From Muscardinus avellanarius (Eukaryota > Chordata > Mammalia > Rodentia > Gliridae), in NCBI GenBank assembly GCA_963383645.1, contig OY726564.1, forward strand, positions 112,642,040-112,706,039: a stretch of 64,000 nucleotides of DNA. The letters run 5' to 3'. This document shows positions 32,523 through 42,861 of this stretch, in pieces (positions within the stretch are counted from its first letter, which is position 1; each line of letters begins with the position of its first letter). Under the pieces are notes generated by a model. The model saw only the letters and a program-made list of their open reading frames with translations, ran no database searches and was not told where the DNA came from. Position numbers and translations under genes: made by a program.

Positions 32523-32718
32523 TGTCAACCACTAAGCCAAGCATGGGAAGGAGGGATGGGGAGGGAATGGGGTGGGGATCGGGTGGGGGCTGACTGGGTG
32601 ATGTGTGCATGTATGTCTACAAAAGTTTGTATCCCACTATGATGTATGAATACAGTGCACCAATAAAAAATTAAAAAAATAAAAATAAAAATAAATAAAA
32701 ATAAAAATAGCTATTATG

Positions 32719-32903
32719 AGCCAGGCATGGTGGCACACGCTTGTAATCCCCGCATTTGGGAGGCAGAGACAGCAGGATTGCGCAGGTTCGGAGACAGCCT
32801 CGCTGTTTTTAGAGACCCTGTTTACAAATAAAAAAATAAAAAATAGGTCTGGGAGTTTAGCCCTGAGGTAGAAGGGTTTCCAGGAACCCCAGTACCAACA
32901 ATT
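32719..32903 (+). mobile_element. B1-ID SINE abutting the L1-B 3' duplication
   Basis: The head AGCCAGGCATGGTGGCACACGC, GCAGGTTCGGAGAC, the tail GGTTTCCAGGAACCCCAGTACC and an A-rich end are present. The L1-B duplication sits directly in front. A similar AAAATAGTGGTTATC at 32904-32918 (11/15) suggests the SINE landed in the L1-B target duplication. Confidence 0.88.
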
Positions 32904-33018
32904 AAAATAGTGGTTATCTCTCTTAGTGACAAAATCATAGCTACTACAATACTGTGGTGACTTGAGGCTGTCAATCATGGAGAGAAAAGCTAAGTTTCAC
33001 ATAGAGGTTAGAAAAAGT

Positions 33019-33059
33019 GATTACAAGCGTGTGCCATCATGCCTGGCGCAAAATCTTTT
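33019..33059 (-). repeat. 41-bp SINE-head/flank fragment matching 29800-29840
   Basis: The segment GATTACAAGCGTGTGCCATC-ATGCCTGGCGCAAAATCTTTT equals 29800-29840 with two substitutions. It includes the non-SINE flank GCAAAAT(A/C)TTTT beyond the SINE head. Confidence 0.7.
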
Positions 33060-33347
33060 GCTTATACTTCAGAGATGCTCTGCCCATTCCCAATGTGTAC
33101 AGCCCATGGCAAGAGCCCTACTGTGGTGCTGCCTTCAGCTCCTGTGAAGTCAGCCATCCCAGGCAGCTATCTATGATTCGTGCATGTTTTTTCAGACATG
33201 GAAATGATTTGACTCCTAGACACACATCCATCAGAACATGCCTATGACCCATCCTACAAGAATTTGTATTACCACACTGTCCAAAGTGGCAAAAGATCCA
33301 AAACATCCCACAATAACCATCATAGGAATTTTATAAGTAACATTAAA

Positions 33348-33557
33348 AAAGCCAGGCGTGGCGGCACATGCCTGTAATCCCAGCATTTGGGAGGCTGAGA
33401 CCAGAGGATTGTGATTCGCGGATAGTCTCAGCTACTTTGCAAGGCCTTTTGCAATTCAGTGAGACCCTGTTTTTTTTTTTTTTAAGACTAAAAATTAGGG
33501 CTAGGGATGTATTTCAGAGGTACAATGTCCCCGGGTTCCATCCCCAGTACCACAAAA
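33348..33557 (+). mobile_element. B1-ID SINE
   Basis: The head GCCAGGCGTGGCGGCACATGC, the linker CTCAGCTACTTTGCAAGGCC, a T15 interruption at the normally A-rich centre (33470-33484) and the tail GGGTTCCATCCCCAGTACCAC plus A9 are in order. The T tract in place of A is unusual. Confidence 0.9.
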
Positions 33558-33559
33558 AA

Positions 33560-34600
33560 AAATTTCTATTATTAAACTATACATTATGTAATACAAGTTG
33601 AATTTTGTCCATTAATAAGCAAGAAAAAAAATGAAGGCTGAAAATCAACTCTATGTACTGACTCAAAGACAAAGTTACAAAGCATATATAGTATTACCTC
33701 ATTTTTGTAAAAACATAGTCATATAGATTATATACTGGTTAACAATGGTTATGGGGTATTTGATTATGGGAAGTTTTCACTTCCTACACATTTTGGAATA
33801 ATTTTTTTCTCAATAAGTCTATATATTCTATTATAAAAATATAACAATGACTATTTTTGGAAAAATAAAAAATGCAGCTTTTCCAGTTTTCTGGCATCTG
33901 GAAGCTTATATTTCTATGTAAAGAAATATATATAGGAGACATATATTATGTCACATCTCATATTATAGATAGAAGACCACACATCTCGCTCCTTACTCAC
34001 ATGTCTGTGGTTGTCATGGAGATAACCTTTGGGGACTTCCCCAGACTCTTACATGATGATGATACGGCTCCCGAGCCACAGCCCGCTGGTCTTGCTTTAC
34101 TCAGAATATGAACTAGCATTCATCTCAACATCTTCTAAGTGGATTTTTGCTTTGTAATGGTTTGGATTTTGTCTACAATGTCTACGCCCTGCAAATATTT
34201 CCTGCCCCTGGGTCCCTCTAGCTCGTGTTCTCCAGTGTTGCTGCTCCTTCACGCAATCCGGCTGTCCGTCTCCTGTTCTCTCTTCGATGTCCAGCTCTTC
34301 CTCCCCAAGGGCTCGCAGTTGAGTCTTGTCAGGCTCCAAGGCTCTTCGAGTCCTCCCCACCTGGCTGTGTTACATCAGAGCATCAGAGATGAGAGCAAAC
34401 TTCAGTGTAGGGAGGCGCTTATGAAATCAGCAACTAGACAGCCTCACTAGGGTAGATGTCTTTAATCAGCACCTTCAATGCCAGATCAATGGCATTGATT
34501 TGTTTTAGGAATGCGTGCTTCTTTTTAAAAATCAATAATCACTACTTGTCCTCCCTCTCACTGACCTGTCTAATCACCTCTCAATTCACAGAAATCTCTA
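33560..34600. other. Unassigned DNA
   Basis: AT-rich to 33980, then a GC-richer block at 34000-34450 with overlapping frames on both strands. None is recognisable. The segment from 34150 (TAATGGTTTGGATTTTGTC) weakly resembles a MaLR LTR start. Confidence 0.35.
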
Positions 34601-34619
34601 TCTGCCCCTACCACATTTC

Positions 34620-35345
34620 TCTTTAGTCTCCAGGTTCCATGCACACTTGCTTCTCTCTTCTCTGTCCTGATAACAGATTCTTCCACCCACAGTCACATCC
34701 GTGAAAACCTCTCCATCTTCACCTCTGTCACATTTTGCCATTGGTTTTCTTCCTTAGTTTTCATGGAACCTTTTTCTCATCTCTTAAATGTCAGGGTCCC
34801 CAGAACTCTGCCTATCATTACAGAAAATGGCCCACAATCACCTCCAAATCCTACATCTTAAACTCAGCATTTCAGTCCCAAACCCTCCCCTTTGTTCTCC
34901 ATTCCATATCCCAGTGCCTGCCACCCTGGGTTTCTATTGCTCTAGGACCATCACTAAGCACCTGCTATAATCTCCCTCTCACTCAAACCCACACACATAA
35001 TCTGTCTTAACTCTGTAGCTTTTACCTCCATAAATCGCTGGGCTGCATCAGGTTCACTTGTTATTATTTTAACTCAGGGCCTCCAACGTCTCACCTGGGC
35101 AACTACAACACTCTCTCCTCCTGCCTCTGGTTTGGCTAGCCTCTGTTTACAAGTGCCTAAGTCATCTCTCTGAGGCCTAAACAGGATTAGTCCATCTCCT
35201 TAAATTGCTATCACAGATCCCCATTGCTTTCAACATAACAGCAAAAGACCTTCATAAGCCAATCACTGCCCTTCATAATGTGGCTTCCACCGACTCTTCT
35301 AGTCTCATCAGGACTATTCCCATTTGCCACGGCCCCACTTTAGTG
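34620..35345 (+). mobile_element. LINE-2 fragment
   Basis: A C/T-rich segment with CTCTATCTTCACC-like, AACTCAGCATTTCAGTCCCAAA, AGTCCATCTCCTTAAATTGC and CCCCATTGCTTTCAACATAA...CTTCATAATGTGGC blocks. These follow the order of the L2 3' region (…CCCCATTGCCCTCAGGATAAAG…CATGATCTGGCCC). Identity is low, as for all L2. Confidence 0.6.
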
Positions 35346-36040
35346 ATCTGCGTGATCACTACACGTATGATGTGGCATGAAACCTCAAGGAGGAAAAGCC
35401 CTGAGGGAGCATTGTCCCTGGTCAAACTACTCCTTGCTCTTAGATATTCTTTTATAAGCTATTGTTCTTTTGGTAATGATTCTATACTAATGGCTCCAGT
35501 GATGTAAAACAGGGCCCCAAAAATCAGGACTACAGGAGAAAGTGAGTCCATGGAAGATAAAAATTCTGGTAAGATATGTCTGAGCCCTCAGACTCCCCCT
35601 GCCTTGCTCCAAACTATAATAAAATCTAGTCAGAGCTTAAGTGCTGTGAAAGATTCAGGCTGCAGCAATTACAATGCAGAGTTCCTCTCTATCTTTGCCC
35701 TTGATTCTAATCATTAACCTATAGTAAAAGCCTTAAGAGTCAGCTGAAGCCATTAGCCCTAAAACTGCAAAAGAGGCAACCGGTGCCTTGTTTACCTCCT
35801 CTCCTTGTGATCCGGCCTGGATATAGGAAAGGTAAACTTTGTGTGTGACTTCAAAGCAGCTTAGTTGATGAGCAACTTATACTGCCCAATACAATAGAGC
35901 CGAGGGCCAGATAGATTCTTGACCCTTGCACATAGGAAGTGCACTGTCCGGAGACAAAGAGGCACCACCTGGTTAAGAAATGGTTGTCAGAACAAAAGAC
36001 AAATATAATAAGTGTGCAGGTATGAAGTTTTGATGGATGT
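35346..36040. other. Unassigned DNA upstream of a truncated L1
   Basis: No gene or repeat is recognised. Together with 37140-38050 this may be one older LTR-type element split by the L1 at 36041, but that cannot be shown here. Confidence 0.3.
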
Positions 36041-37138
36041 CAATACATGGGATTGTATGAAACTGAAGAGCTTCTGTTCAGCAAAGGAAACTGTTAAGAA
36101 CCTCAATCGAGAGCCAACAGAATGGGAGATTTTTGCCACCTACACCACCAATAGAGGACTAATATCTAGAATATACAGAGAACTCAAGAAATTCAACAAT
36201 AAGAAAACAAAGCATCCAATAACAAAATGGGCAAGTGAACTAAATAGACGCTTCACAAAAGATGAAATTCAAATGGCCAATAAATGCATGAAAAAATTCT
36301 CAACATCACTGGCAATCAGAGAGATGCAAATTAAAACTACCCTGAGATTTCACCTAACTCCAACTAGAATAACAATCATTCAAAATACAAACAACAATAG
36401 ATGCTGGCTAGGATGTGGAGAAGTGGGAACTCTAAGACATTGTTGGTGGGACTGCAAATTAGTGCAATCACTTTGGAAAACAGTATGGAGAATCCTCAGA
36501 AGAATGGGAACAAATCTACCATTTGATCCAGCAATACCACTTCTGGGTATCTACCCAAAAGAAAAGAAACCAAGCTACCAAACTAATGCATGTGTATCTA
36601 TGTTCATAGCTGCACAATTCACCATAGCCAAACTATGGAAACAGCCAAGATGTCCATCAACAGATGAATGGATTACAAAACTGTGGGATATGTACACAAT
36701 GGAATTTTACTCAGCCATCAAAAAACTCAATTACATCATTTTCAGGGAAATGGATGGAACTGGAGGACATAATGCTAAGTGAGATTAGTCAGTCACAAAA
36801 AATAAGAAATCAGATGCCCTCCCTAATATGTGAGAGCTAGGGAGAATTGGGTCATAGGAGGAACTCTAGATGAAAAATAAAATCCTATGGAGGAGCAAAC
36901 AACACAACCTGAAGGAGGAGAAAGGAGGGGGAAGAGGGAAATCTCTAAAACACACAATGTACTTAAACATCTCTAAGTCAACTACTAAGCCAAGCAAGGG
37001 AGGGAGGGAAGGGGAGGGAATGGGGTGGGAATTGGGTAGGGGTTAAATCAATGATGTGTGCATGTGTCTGCACACAAGTTTTTTACCCCAATATGATGTA
37101 TGAATATAATGCACCAATAAAAAGAAAAGAAAAAGAAA
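36041..37138 (+). mobile_element. 5'-truncated LINE-1, CACCAATAAA-ended lineage
   Basis: L1 similarity begins at CAATACATGGGATTG, in the last third of ORF2. An open frame of 256 codons (36012-36782, the first ten from flanking DNA) carries …[26 protein letters not shown], the Cys/His region CWLGCGE...HCWWDCKLV and [21 protein letters not shown]. It then shifts out of frame at an A6 run (36720-36725). The 3' UTR has the polypurine GGGAGGGAGGGAAGGGGAGGG and ends GCACCAATAAAAAG. It is a close relative of the copy at 17688-18826. Confidence 0.92.
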
Positions 37139-38050
37139 AAAAAGGAAATCTTGTGAGAATAAGAAAGCATTTTGTATGAAGAAAAGTTTATCCTAAGATT
37201 GTCCCAAATGGGAAAGAAAGGACCAGTATAAAAAAATCAGAAGACTAAAAGCAGGTTGCAGGAAGGTTAGTGGTATGTGATGAAAATGGATTATTAAAAG
37301 AGGAATAGGTTTCTAATAAGCCTACCGCTTGAGGAAAGTGCTCAGCAGCTAGAGGAGTACATCTGACAATTAAACCTAAAGACTCCAAAGTCTGCAATGA
37401 TATTTATCAGAGAATAGTTATAGGGATCAACTCGCCTGTGCTTTTTGGCCATGTCTGCTAAAAAATATTGTAAGTGTTGTCTCATAGGATTGAAGTTTTC
37501 AGGCATCAGACGGTGTTACAGACAGACATCTATCAAAGCCTTTTGGACGGCCATAGAGACATGCTAGCTCATCTGACTCCCTCACCATCCACCTTCATGC
37601 CTGTACCCTAAAGCTGGGGCCCCTGATTTCATCCTTGGCCAGCTAACTAGACAGAGGAGGACATGGACAAAGCCTAAGGAACGGAAAATTACAAAAAGAG
37701 TTAAAGGAGATTCCATGAGAGGTCGAATTCTCCAAAGCCCTGGGAGTGCCTGTCCCTTCTGGAATTTGCCCTCTAAAGCCACCCATCTGCAAGGCCAAGG
37801 GACTGATTTTGATCACAAGACCAGTAATGTCACAGATCTTCCCTTTGTTTTGTTTACATATCCTTCACTATTGTCCTTTGGTGTTTACAATCTTCTACTA
37901 TTAACTTCACTGAAGTAGAATATATAAATCTTGGTTTTGGAAAATAAAAACTTGTCAGTTGCACGAGAGGCAACTGTCCGTGTCAGTCATTTCAGATTTC
38001 TCTCTCCCAAGCCCCAGGGATGAATCCCCATGTTTAGCATCCTGAATGGG
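37139..38050 (+). mobile_element. Possible LTR 3' portion (about 37690-38010)
   Basis: TATATAAATC (37919-37928), AAAATAAAAACTTG (37939-37952) and the following TTGCACGAGAGGCAACTG...TCTCTCCCAAGCC resemble the promoter, polyadenylation and U5 regions of a rodent retroviral LTR. The TATA-to-AATAAA spacing is unusually short. The upstream part is unassigned. Confidence 0.35.
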
Positions 38051-38500
38051 GACTTGAAGGAGTTTTATTTGATAAGGGGGAGAAATCGCTGCAGATAAGC
38101 CTCTGCAGAACTACAACCAAAGCCTTTGCCCATCTTTCAAGAAATCAGTCCCAACGGGTCCCAGTACTCTGGCAGAGTCCCTAAGTGCTCCAACTGAGCC
38201 AGTCCGTTGCACCCATTGCATCCAGCGCAGTTCAGCCACATGAAATAAACTGCTGCCTGTGCCCACGGTACACATGTTACAAGGCCCTGCATTCACATGT
38301 GCACCTCCCTCTACTTGAAGTAGCCAGTTCCCACACACTCCTTGCCACCATCAGGACACTTAGACACACACACTTATATATCTAGCTAATGCAATTCTAC
38401 CCTTCAAAACCCACAGGACCACCAGCCCCACAGCTCTCCTTTGACCTTCCCTCATCCCTACCGCTCTGATTTAAATCTATCCTGTGCTATCACTTTCATG
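38051..38500. other. Unassigned DNA
   Basis: No gene or repeat is recognised in this 450-bp stretch. Confidence 0.4.
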
Positions 38501-38504
38501 GCAC

Positions 38505-38612
38505 TCTCTTGACTAGGCCAAAAACTTTTGAATGGCAGAAGCCATGCTTTGTTAAACTGAATATCATTAGCACCTATTGGGTGCTCAGCAAATGTTTGTG
38601 AAATAAATAAGT
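38505..38612 (+). mobile_element. LINE-2 3' end relic
   Basis: GAATGGCAGAAGCCATGC...TTAGCACCTATTGGGTGCTCAGCAAATGTTTGTGAAATAAATAA follows the L2 terminus (…GGTGCTCAATAAATATTTGTTGAATGAAT). Confidence 0.6.
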
Positions 38613-38865
38613 GGGTGCGACCCAATGACACAAACCCCACCCACGCCACCACCGGGTCACCAACTGCAGGCCACTCCCTCTCTTACTCACCTCCTTTGTG
38701 CTGTTATTAAAGTCTCAGCTCTTTACATCATGAACAATCCCAAGTATCCTTTCTAGAACTTTTTCCTACTGTGGTCCTCCACAGATCTTGCGATAGCTCA
38801 TCCTTTCGTGCATCCTTATGCTCTCAAACTACCCGAACCTGGCCTGTTAAAGGAGAACTCATAGT

Positions 38866-38988
38866 GGGACGTGGTGACCTGCACCTATGGTCCTAGCTAC
38901 CTGGGAGGCTGATGTGGCAGGATGCCCTGAGCTCACTAGTTTCAGGCCATTCTGGGCGACATGAGAACCCTCTCAAGCAAATAAAGAA
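38866..38988 (+). mobile_element. Monomeric 7SL-derived SINE, diverged
   Basis: TAGTGGGACGTGGTGACCTGC, CTAGCTACCTGGGAGGCTGA and CATTCTGGGCGACATGAGAACC are Alu/B1-like blocks with no ID-like tail. Imperfect GAACTCAT/GAACTCTC repeats flank it. Confidence 0.7.
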
Positions 38989-39159
38989 CTCTCAAGTCAG
39001 TTTTATTTGGCAAACTTTGTTATTCTCAGAAAGAAGTAATTTCAGTTTCATATTTACTCTCAAAAACATGCTTCTATTTAGTGCTAATTAAAATTTTGCT
39101 AGTTTGGTATTTAGTTGTTCCTGTTCCATGAAATTATAAGGTCCCTAGGGACAAAGGCA

Positions 39160-39256
39160 TTTGCTTCATTTTTTTCTTTATCTTTCTTCCTTCCCTTTTT
39201 CCTTCCTTCCTTCCTTTCTCTTTCTTTCTCTTTCTTTTTTCTTTTCTTTTTTTTTT
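39160..39256. repeat. (CTTT)n / (CTTC)n pyrimidine tract
   Basis: About 95 bp of CTTC and CTTT units, the complement of an expanded A-rich SINE tail, leading directly into the antisense SINE at 39257. Confidence 0.9.
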
Positions 39257-39436
39257 GGTGGTACTGGGGTTTCTGGAAACTCTTCTACCTCCGGGCTACA
39301 CTCCCAGACCTATTTTATACTTTTTATTTGGAAACAGGGTCTCTTAAGCCAGCACGACTGGCTTTGAACCTACGTGATCCTCCTGTCTCCGCCTCCCAAG
39401 CGCAGGGATGACAAGCGTGTGCCACCACACCCAGCC
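39257..39436 (-). mobile_element. B1-ID SINE, antisense, short-linker subfamily
   Basis: GGTGGTACTGGGGTTTCTGG (tail complement), TTTGGAAACAGGGTCTC, TAAGCCAGCACGACTGGC (linker) and GTGCCACCACACCCAGCC (head complement) are in order. Confidence 0.92.
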
Positions 39437-39630
39437 TCTTTCTAACACTGAGGATTGAACCTAAGATGCTCTACTTCTGACCTATACCCCTAGCTCTGTA
39501 TTTTTTTTTTAATTTTGAAACAGGGTCTCACCAAGTTGCTTAGGGACCTTGCTAAGTTGTAACAGCTGAGCTCAAATCTCCTGTGTCAGCCTCCCAAGCA
39601 AGTACTGGGATTTCAGGCATGCACCTGTTT
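39437..39630 (-). mobile_element. Older B1-ID SINE, antisense, adjoining
   Basis: ACACTGAGGATTGAACCTAAG, GACCTATACCCCTAGC, TTTTGAAACAGGGTCTCACC and GATTTCAGGCATGCACC are in order. It is more diverged than the SINE abutting it, whose insertion point coincides with this element's tail side. Confidence 0.82.
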
Positions 39631-39649
39631 GATTTCTTTCTAAACACCC

Positions 39650-39718
39650 TTTTCTATTTGCAACTCCAAGTTATTCGTTTGCACATAGTATACAATCAAT
39701 AAATATTTGTTGAAATAA
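39650..39718 (+). mobile_element. Possible LINE-2 terminus
   Basis: GCACATAGTATACAATCAATAAATATTTGTTGAAATAAG matches the widely conserved L2-type end. It is short, so only a tentative call. Confidence 0.5.
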
Positions 39719-39844
39719 GTTACTTGACTGGTAAATTTCACCTTATTTTTAAATTAAGTTTAAACTTTGAAGTCTTCCTATAACAAAATTGTACCTAAGT
39801 TCCATGGGTTCTACTCATGATTGACTCTAAGAACTAAAACTTTA

Positions 39845-40905
39845 AGCAAGAAGAAAAGAACAAGAAGAGTATTTGCTAACTGTATAACAAATAGAGTTGA
39901 TATTTAAAATTTATACAGCATTCGGTACAATTGAATAAACAAAACAAATCTAATTAAAAAGTAGTCCAAAGAACTGCATAGACATTTCTTTAGACCTACA
40001 AATGCCCAAAAGATACTAGAAAAGTTGCTTGATATTACTAGCCATCAGGAAAATGCGAAAGCACAAATCCAAACCATGATGGAATAGCACCTCACAACAG
40101 TGGCAATGAATACTTTTTAAAAGAAAGAACAAATAAAAAATGCTTATGAGGGTGTGGAGAAAAGGTAACCATGTCTACTGCTGGTATAGATGAACGTTGG
40201 TGCAGCCACTACAGAAAACAGAGTGGAAGTGGCTTAAAAATGAAGAATAAAATCACCATGGGACCCAGCAGTCCCATTTCTGGGTACTGAATCAAAGTGT
40301 TGAAATTGGGACCCCAAAGAGATAACTTCACTTCCATGCTCATTTCAGCTATATTAATGATAGTCCAGACACTGAAGCACCTAAATCTCCACCGACAGAT
40401 TAATGGATAAATGTGCGAGGGAGTAGTATTCACCTCAGGAAGGAAATTTTGTCATTTGAGACAATATGATTAAACCTAAAGAAAATTATATGGTAACTGA
40501 ATCAGACAGATACAGAAGGATAAATACTGTATGATCCTACTTCTTAAGGAATCTAAAATAATCACATTGATAGAAGCAGAGGGTAGGATGATGGTTGCTA
40601 GGGTCTAGAAGGAGAAGAACACACAGAGATGCTTGTCAGAGGGTTTGAAGTCACAGCTGAGCAAGATGAATAAATCCTAGAGTTCTTTGTATTGATCTAC
40701 AGACCTGCCAATAGTCGAAAATAGTACACTGGATATTTCACATTTTCTAAGATCAGCTCTTATGTTAAATGTTCTTGGGAGGAGGGAGATTTGAAAATGG
40801 TGGACATGTTTATGTCATTGATTGAGGTGATGGCTTTATATTTTTCTCCAAATGCAACAAATTACATACATTAGGTATGTGCAGACAAAATATTAATCAT
40901 ATCTT
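39845..40905 (+). mobile_element. Ancient L1M fragment (ORF2 C-terminus and 3' UTR)
   Basis: Decayed ORF2 C-terminal blocks (AGGGTGTGGAGAAAAGG, TGGGACCCAGCAGTCCCATTTCTGGGTA, AATGGATAAATGTG) are followed by an L1M-type 3' UTR. That has ATACTGTATGATCCTACTTC, AATCTAAAATAATCACA, GATGGTTGCTAGGG and GGTGATGGCTTTATA...TACATTAGGTATGTGCAG. It is much older than the L1s carrying intact ORF1. Confidence 0.85.
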
Positions 40906-40926
40906 AGGAGTTCAAGAAACCCTAGA

Positions 40927-41128
40927 CATCCAGGAATGGTGCTCCATGCTTTCAGGCTCAGTACTTTGGAGTCTGAGACAGAAGGATCACAGGTTTGAGG
41001 CCAGCCTTAGCCACTTAGTGAGACTCTTAACAACCTATGGTGCTGGGGGGTAGAGCTCAGAGGTAGAATGCCCCTGGTGTCCATCCCTAGTAATACAAAA
41101 AACAAAAACAAAAACAAAACAACACTCG
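40927..41128 (+). mobile_element. B1-ID SINE, diverged
   Basis: ACAGGTTTGAGGCCAGCCTTAG, CACTTAGTGAGACTC and the tail GGGGTAGAGCTCAGAGGTAG...CATCCCTAGTAATAC with an (AAAAAC)n end. Confidence 0.85.
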
Positions 41129-41361
41129 AAAATACAATTGCCATTCACTCAATCACAGAAAAATTCATAAAATATCTTAATAACACTATTACCAACCCCC
41201 AACCACAGAAGAATTAATATGATATGTGAGTACAAATAAAGCATTATTCTTCTATTAATAAGAGCATGTTTTATGCAAAGGCTGCACCTGTTCCAGCAGG
41301 TTGTGTGTTTGCTGTATTGATTCATACAAAAGAGATATAAAGGGAGTCACGCCTATATTTT

Positions 41362-41640
41362 CCAGCTTCACAGTACTATGGGCTCACAGTTGTGGGGGCC
41401 CCATTGCTTTGTGCCTCTGGTGAGGGCAGCACATTGTGGTGGATGTGCATGCAGGGCAGTTGCTTGTCTGAGGAGCCAAGAAGCAGAAGAGAGAGACAGG
41501 ACCCACAAGATCCCTTCCAGGGCGCACCCCCAATGACCCGAGGACCTCACAAATCGCCCATTCAAAGGCTTTACCACCTCCCACTAGTGGGCCCTGAAGA
41601 CCAAGCCCTTCACACATCCCTTGGGACAGTCAACACACAC
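41362..41640 (-). mobile_element. MaLR-like solo LTR, antisense
   Basis: Read on the plus strand, CTCTGGTGAGGGCAGCACA, CAAGAAGCAGAAGAGAGAGAC, CGCACCCCCAATGACC and TTTACCACCTCCCACTAGTGG precede CCAAGCCCTTCACACATCCCTTGGGACA. This is the complement of the GTCC-CAAAGG...GTGTTGAAGGCTTGG start seen in the plus-strand copies. Confidence 0.7.
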
Positions 41641-42385
41641 AGACAGCCTAAAGGTATGTCTATCAGGCCTTCAAGGCATCCTCAACGAGGCTGAGGTAGG
41701 CAGTGATACAAGGAAAGGTACATCTCCTTTGGGCACATGCAGCGCCAATGAAGCACAGTACTCAGAAGGAAAAGTTATCTGGAAACAGCCTAAGTATGCA
41801 CCCATAGAAAGGTACTTTTCCCCCTCTTGGCACGTCCTCAATCCCTTCCATTCCTGTCAAAAGGATGGGGGATTCTGACGTTCTCCTGTGTCATGGGCTA
41901 GAGACGAGCAGGTGAACCATGGCACACAGTCTGGCTCACTGCATCTCTCCAAATATACTCAGCACACAGTACCTTGCAAAGAAGGGGCCTCAGTCTCACC
42001 TCACTTTTACCTCAGCAACAAGACAAGTCTAGGTGAGGCGGGGCTTGGGGGTAAGGATGAGGTCAGGGAGGAAAAGAGGGAAAAGAAAGACTGACAGGAG
42101 GGGAAGCCCCTTCTGACTCCGGGGACAGCTTTTCTTGCTTTCAGCTACCAGGCAGCATCAAGTCTGGCTGACTACTACTTGTGGCCCTAACCCTTCGTAA
42201 GACCTTGTAAGGAGTTACAAACAAAATTTCCCAAACTTTTGGAACAGTCTGTTATTACACATGGAAAATACTTAGAAGACAACTGGACATTTTATTACCA
42301 AGGGTCAGTTATAAACAAATGATTCAGAATCCCTCCTTTCAGGAGTCACAGTGAAAAGACTCAGGAGCCAGAAAACATAAAGAAG
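41641..42385. other. Unassigned DNA
   Basis: Short frames overlap on the plus strand (41621-42094) without motifs. No repeat is identified. Confidence 0.4.
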
Positions 42386-42395
42386 GTTTTTCTGG

Positions 42396-42579
42396 CCGGG
42401 CCTGGTGGCATACTCTTGAAATCCCTGTCCTAGAGAGGCTGAGTCAGGAGGATCTCAGGTTCAAGGCCAGTGCACAGTAACTTAGTGAGACCCTGTTTCA
42501 AAATTTTTTTAAAAAGGATGGGGTTGTAGCTCAGAGGTAGGATGCCCCTGGATTCAAACACCAGTACAAACAAAACTAA
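42396..42579 (+). mobile_element. B1-ID SINE
   Basis: The head CCGGGCCTGGTGGCATACTC, the linker CAGTAACTTAGTGAGACCC and the tail GGGGTTGTAGCTCAGAGGTAGGATGCCCCTGG. The duplication GTTTTTCTGG is at 42386-42395 and 42580-42589. Confidence 0.9.
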
Positions 42580-42861
42580 GTTTTTCTGGAGAGCCTATAC
42601 TCTAAACTTGCTTTGGAAAGGTAAACCATTCTGACAGGCAGGAGCTGGGAGAAATAAACTGGAACTTGCCCTTCTTACAAAATGCTGGAAAGCTGGCATC
42701 TCTGAAGAATATTCTCTAAGGTCAGTTTATTATAGACTTTAACTCAGTTCTACTTTCCTTACCCATGATTTAAAAACCTTAATAATAAATTTATTTTGAC
42801 TTTATGCTACATTGTAATAATGTGTGGAATCCAGATATTTTTCTCTAGCAACGGATTCTTT

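Larger units (their letters stand above)
29916..32702 (+). mobile_element. Compact chimeric LINE-1 / HAL1-like element (L1-B)
   Basis: It begins GGGACTTCCGGGAAGATGG, as L1-A does, then has a complete 5' UTR and an intact ORF1. About 0.9 kb of non-ORF2 DNA follows (31600-32522), then a bona fide L1 3' UTR from TCAACCACTAAGCCAAGC to GTGCACCAATAAAAAA and an A-rich tail. The perfect 16-bp target-site duplication AAAAATAGCTATTATG occurs at 29900-29915 and 32703-32718, so the 2.79-kb unit was inserted as one piece. It has no endonuclease or RT. The layout is that of half-L1 (HAL1) elements, which carry ORF1 only. A one-off template-switch chimera is the alternative. Confidence 0.85.

Noticed and set aside
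36012..36782. 256-codon open frame as a host gene
   Set aside because: All but the first ten codons are the L1 ORF2 C-terminus; the start lies in flanking DNA.
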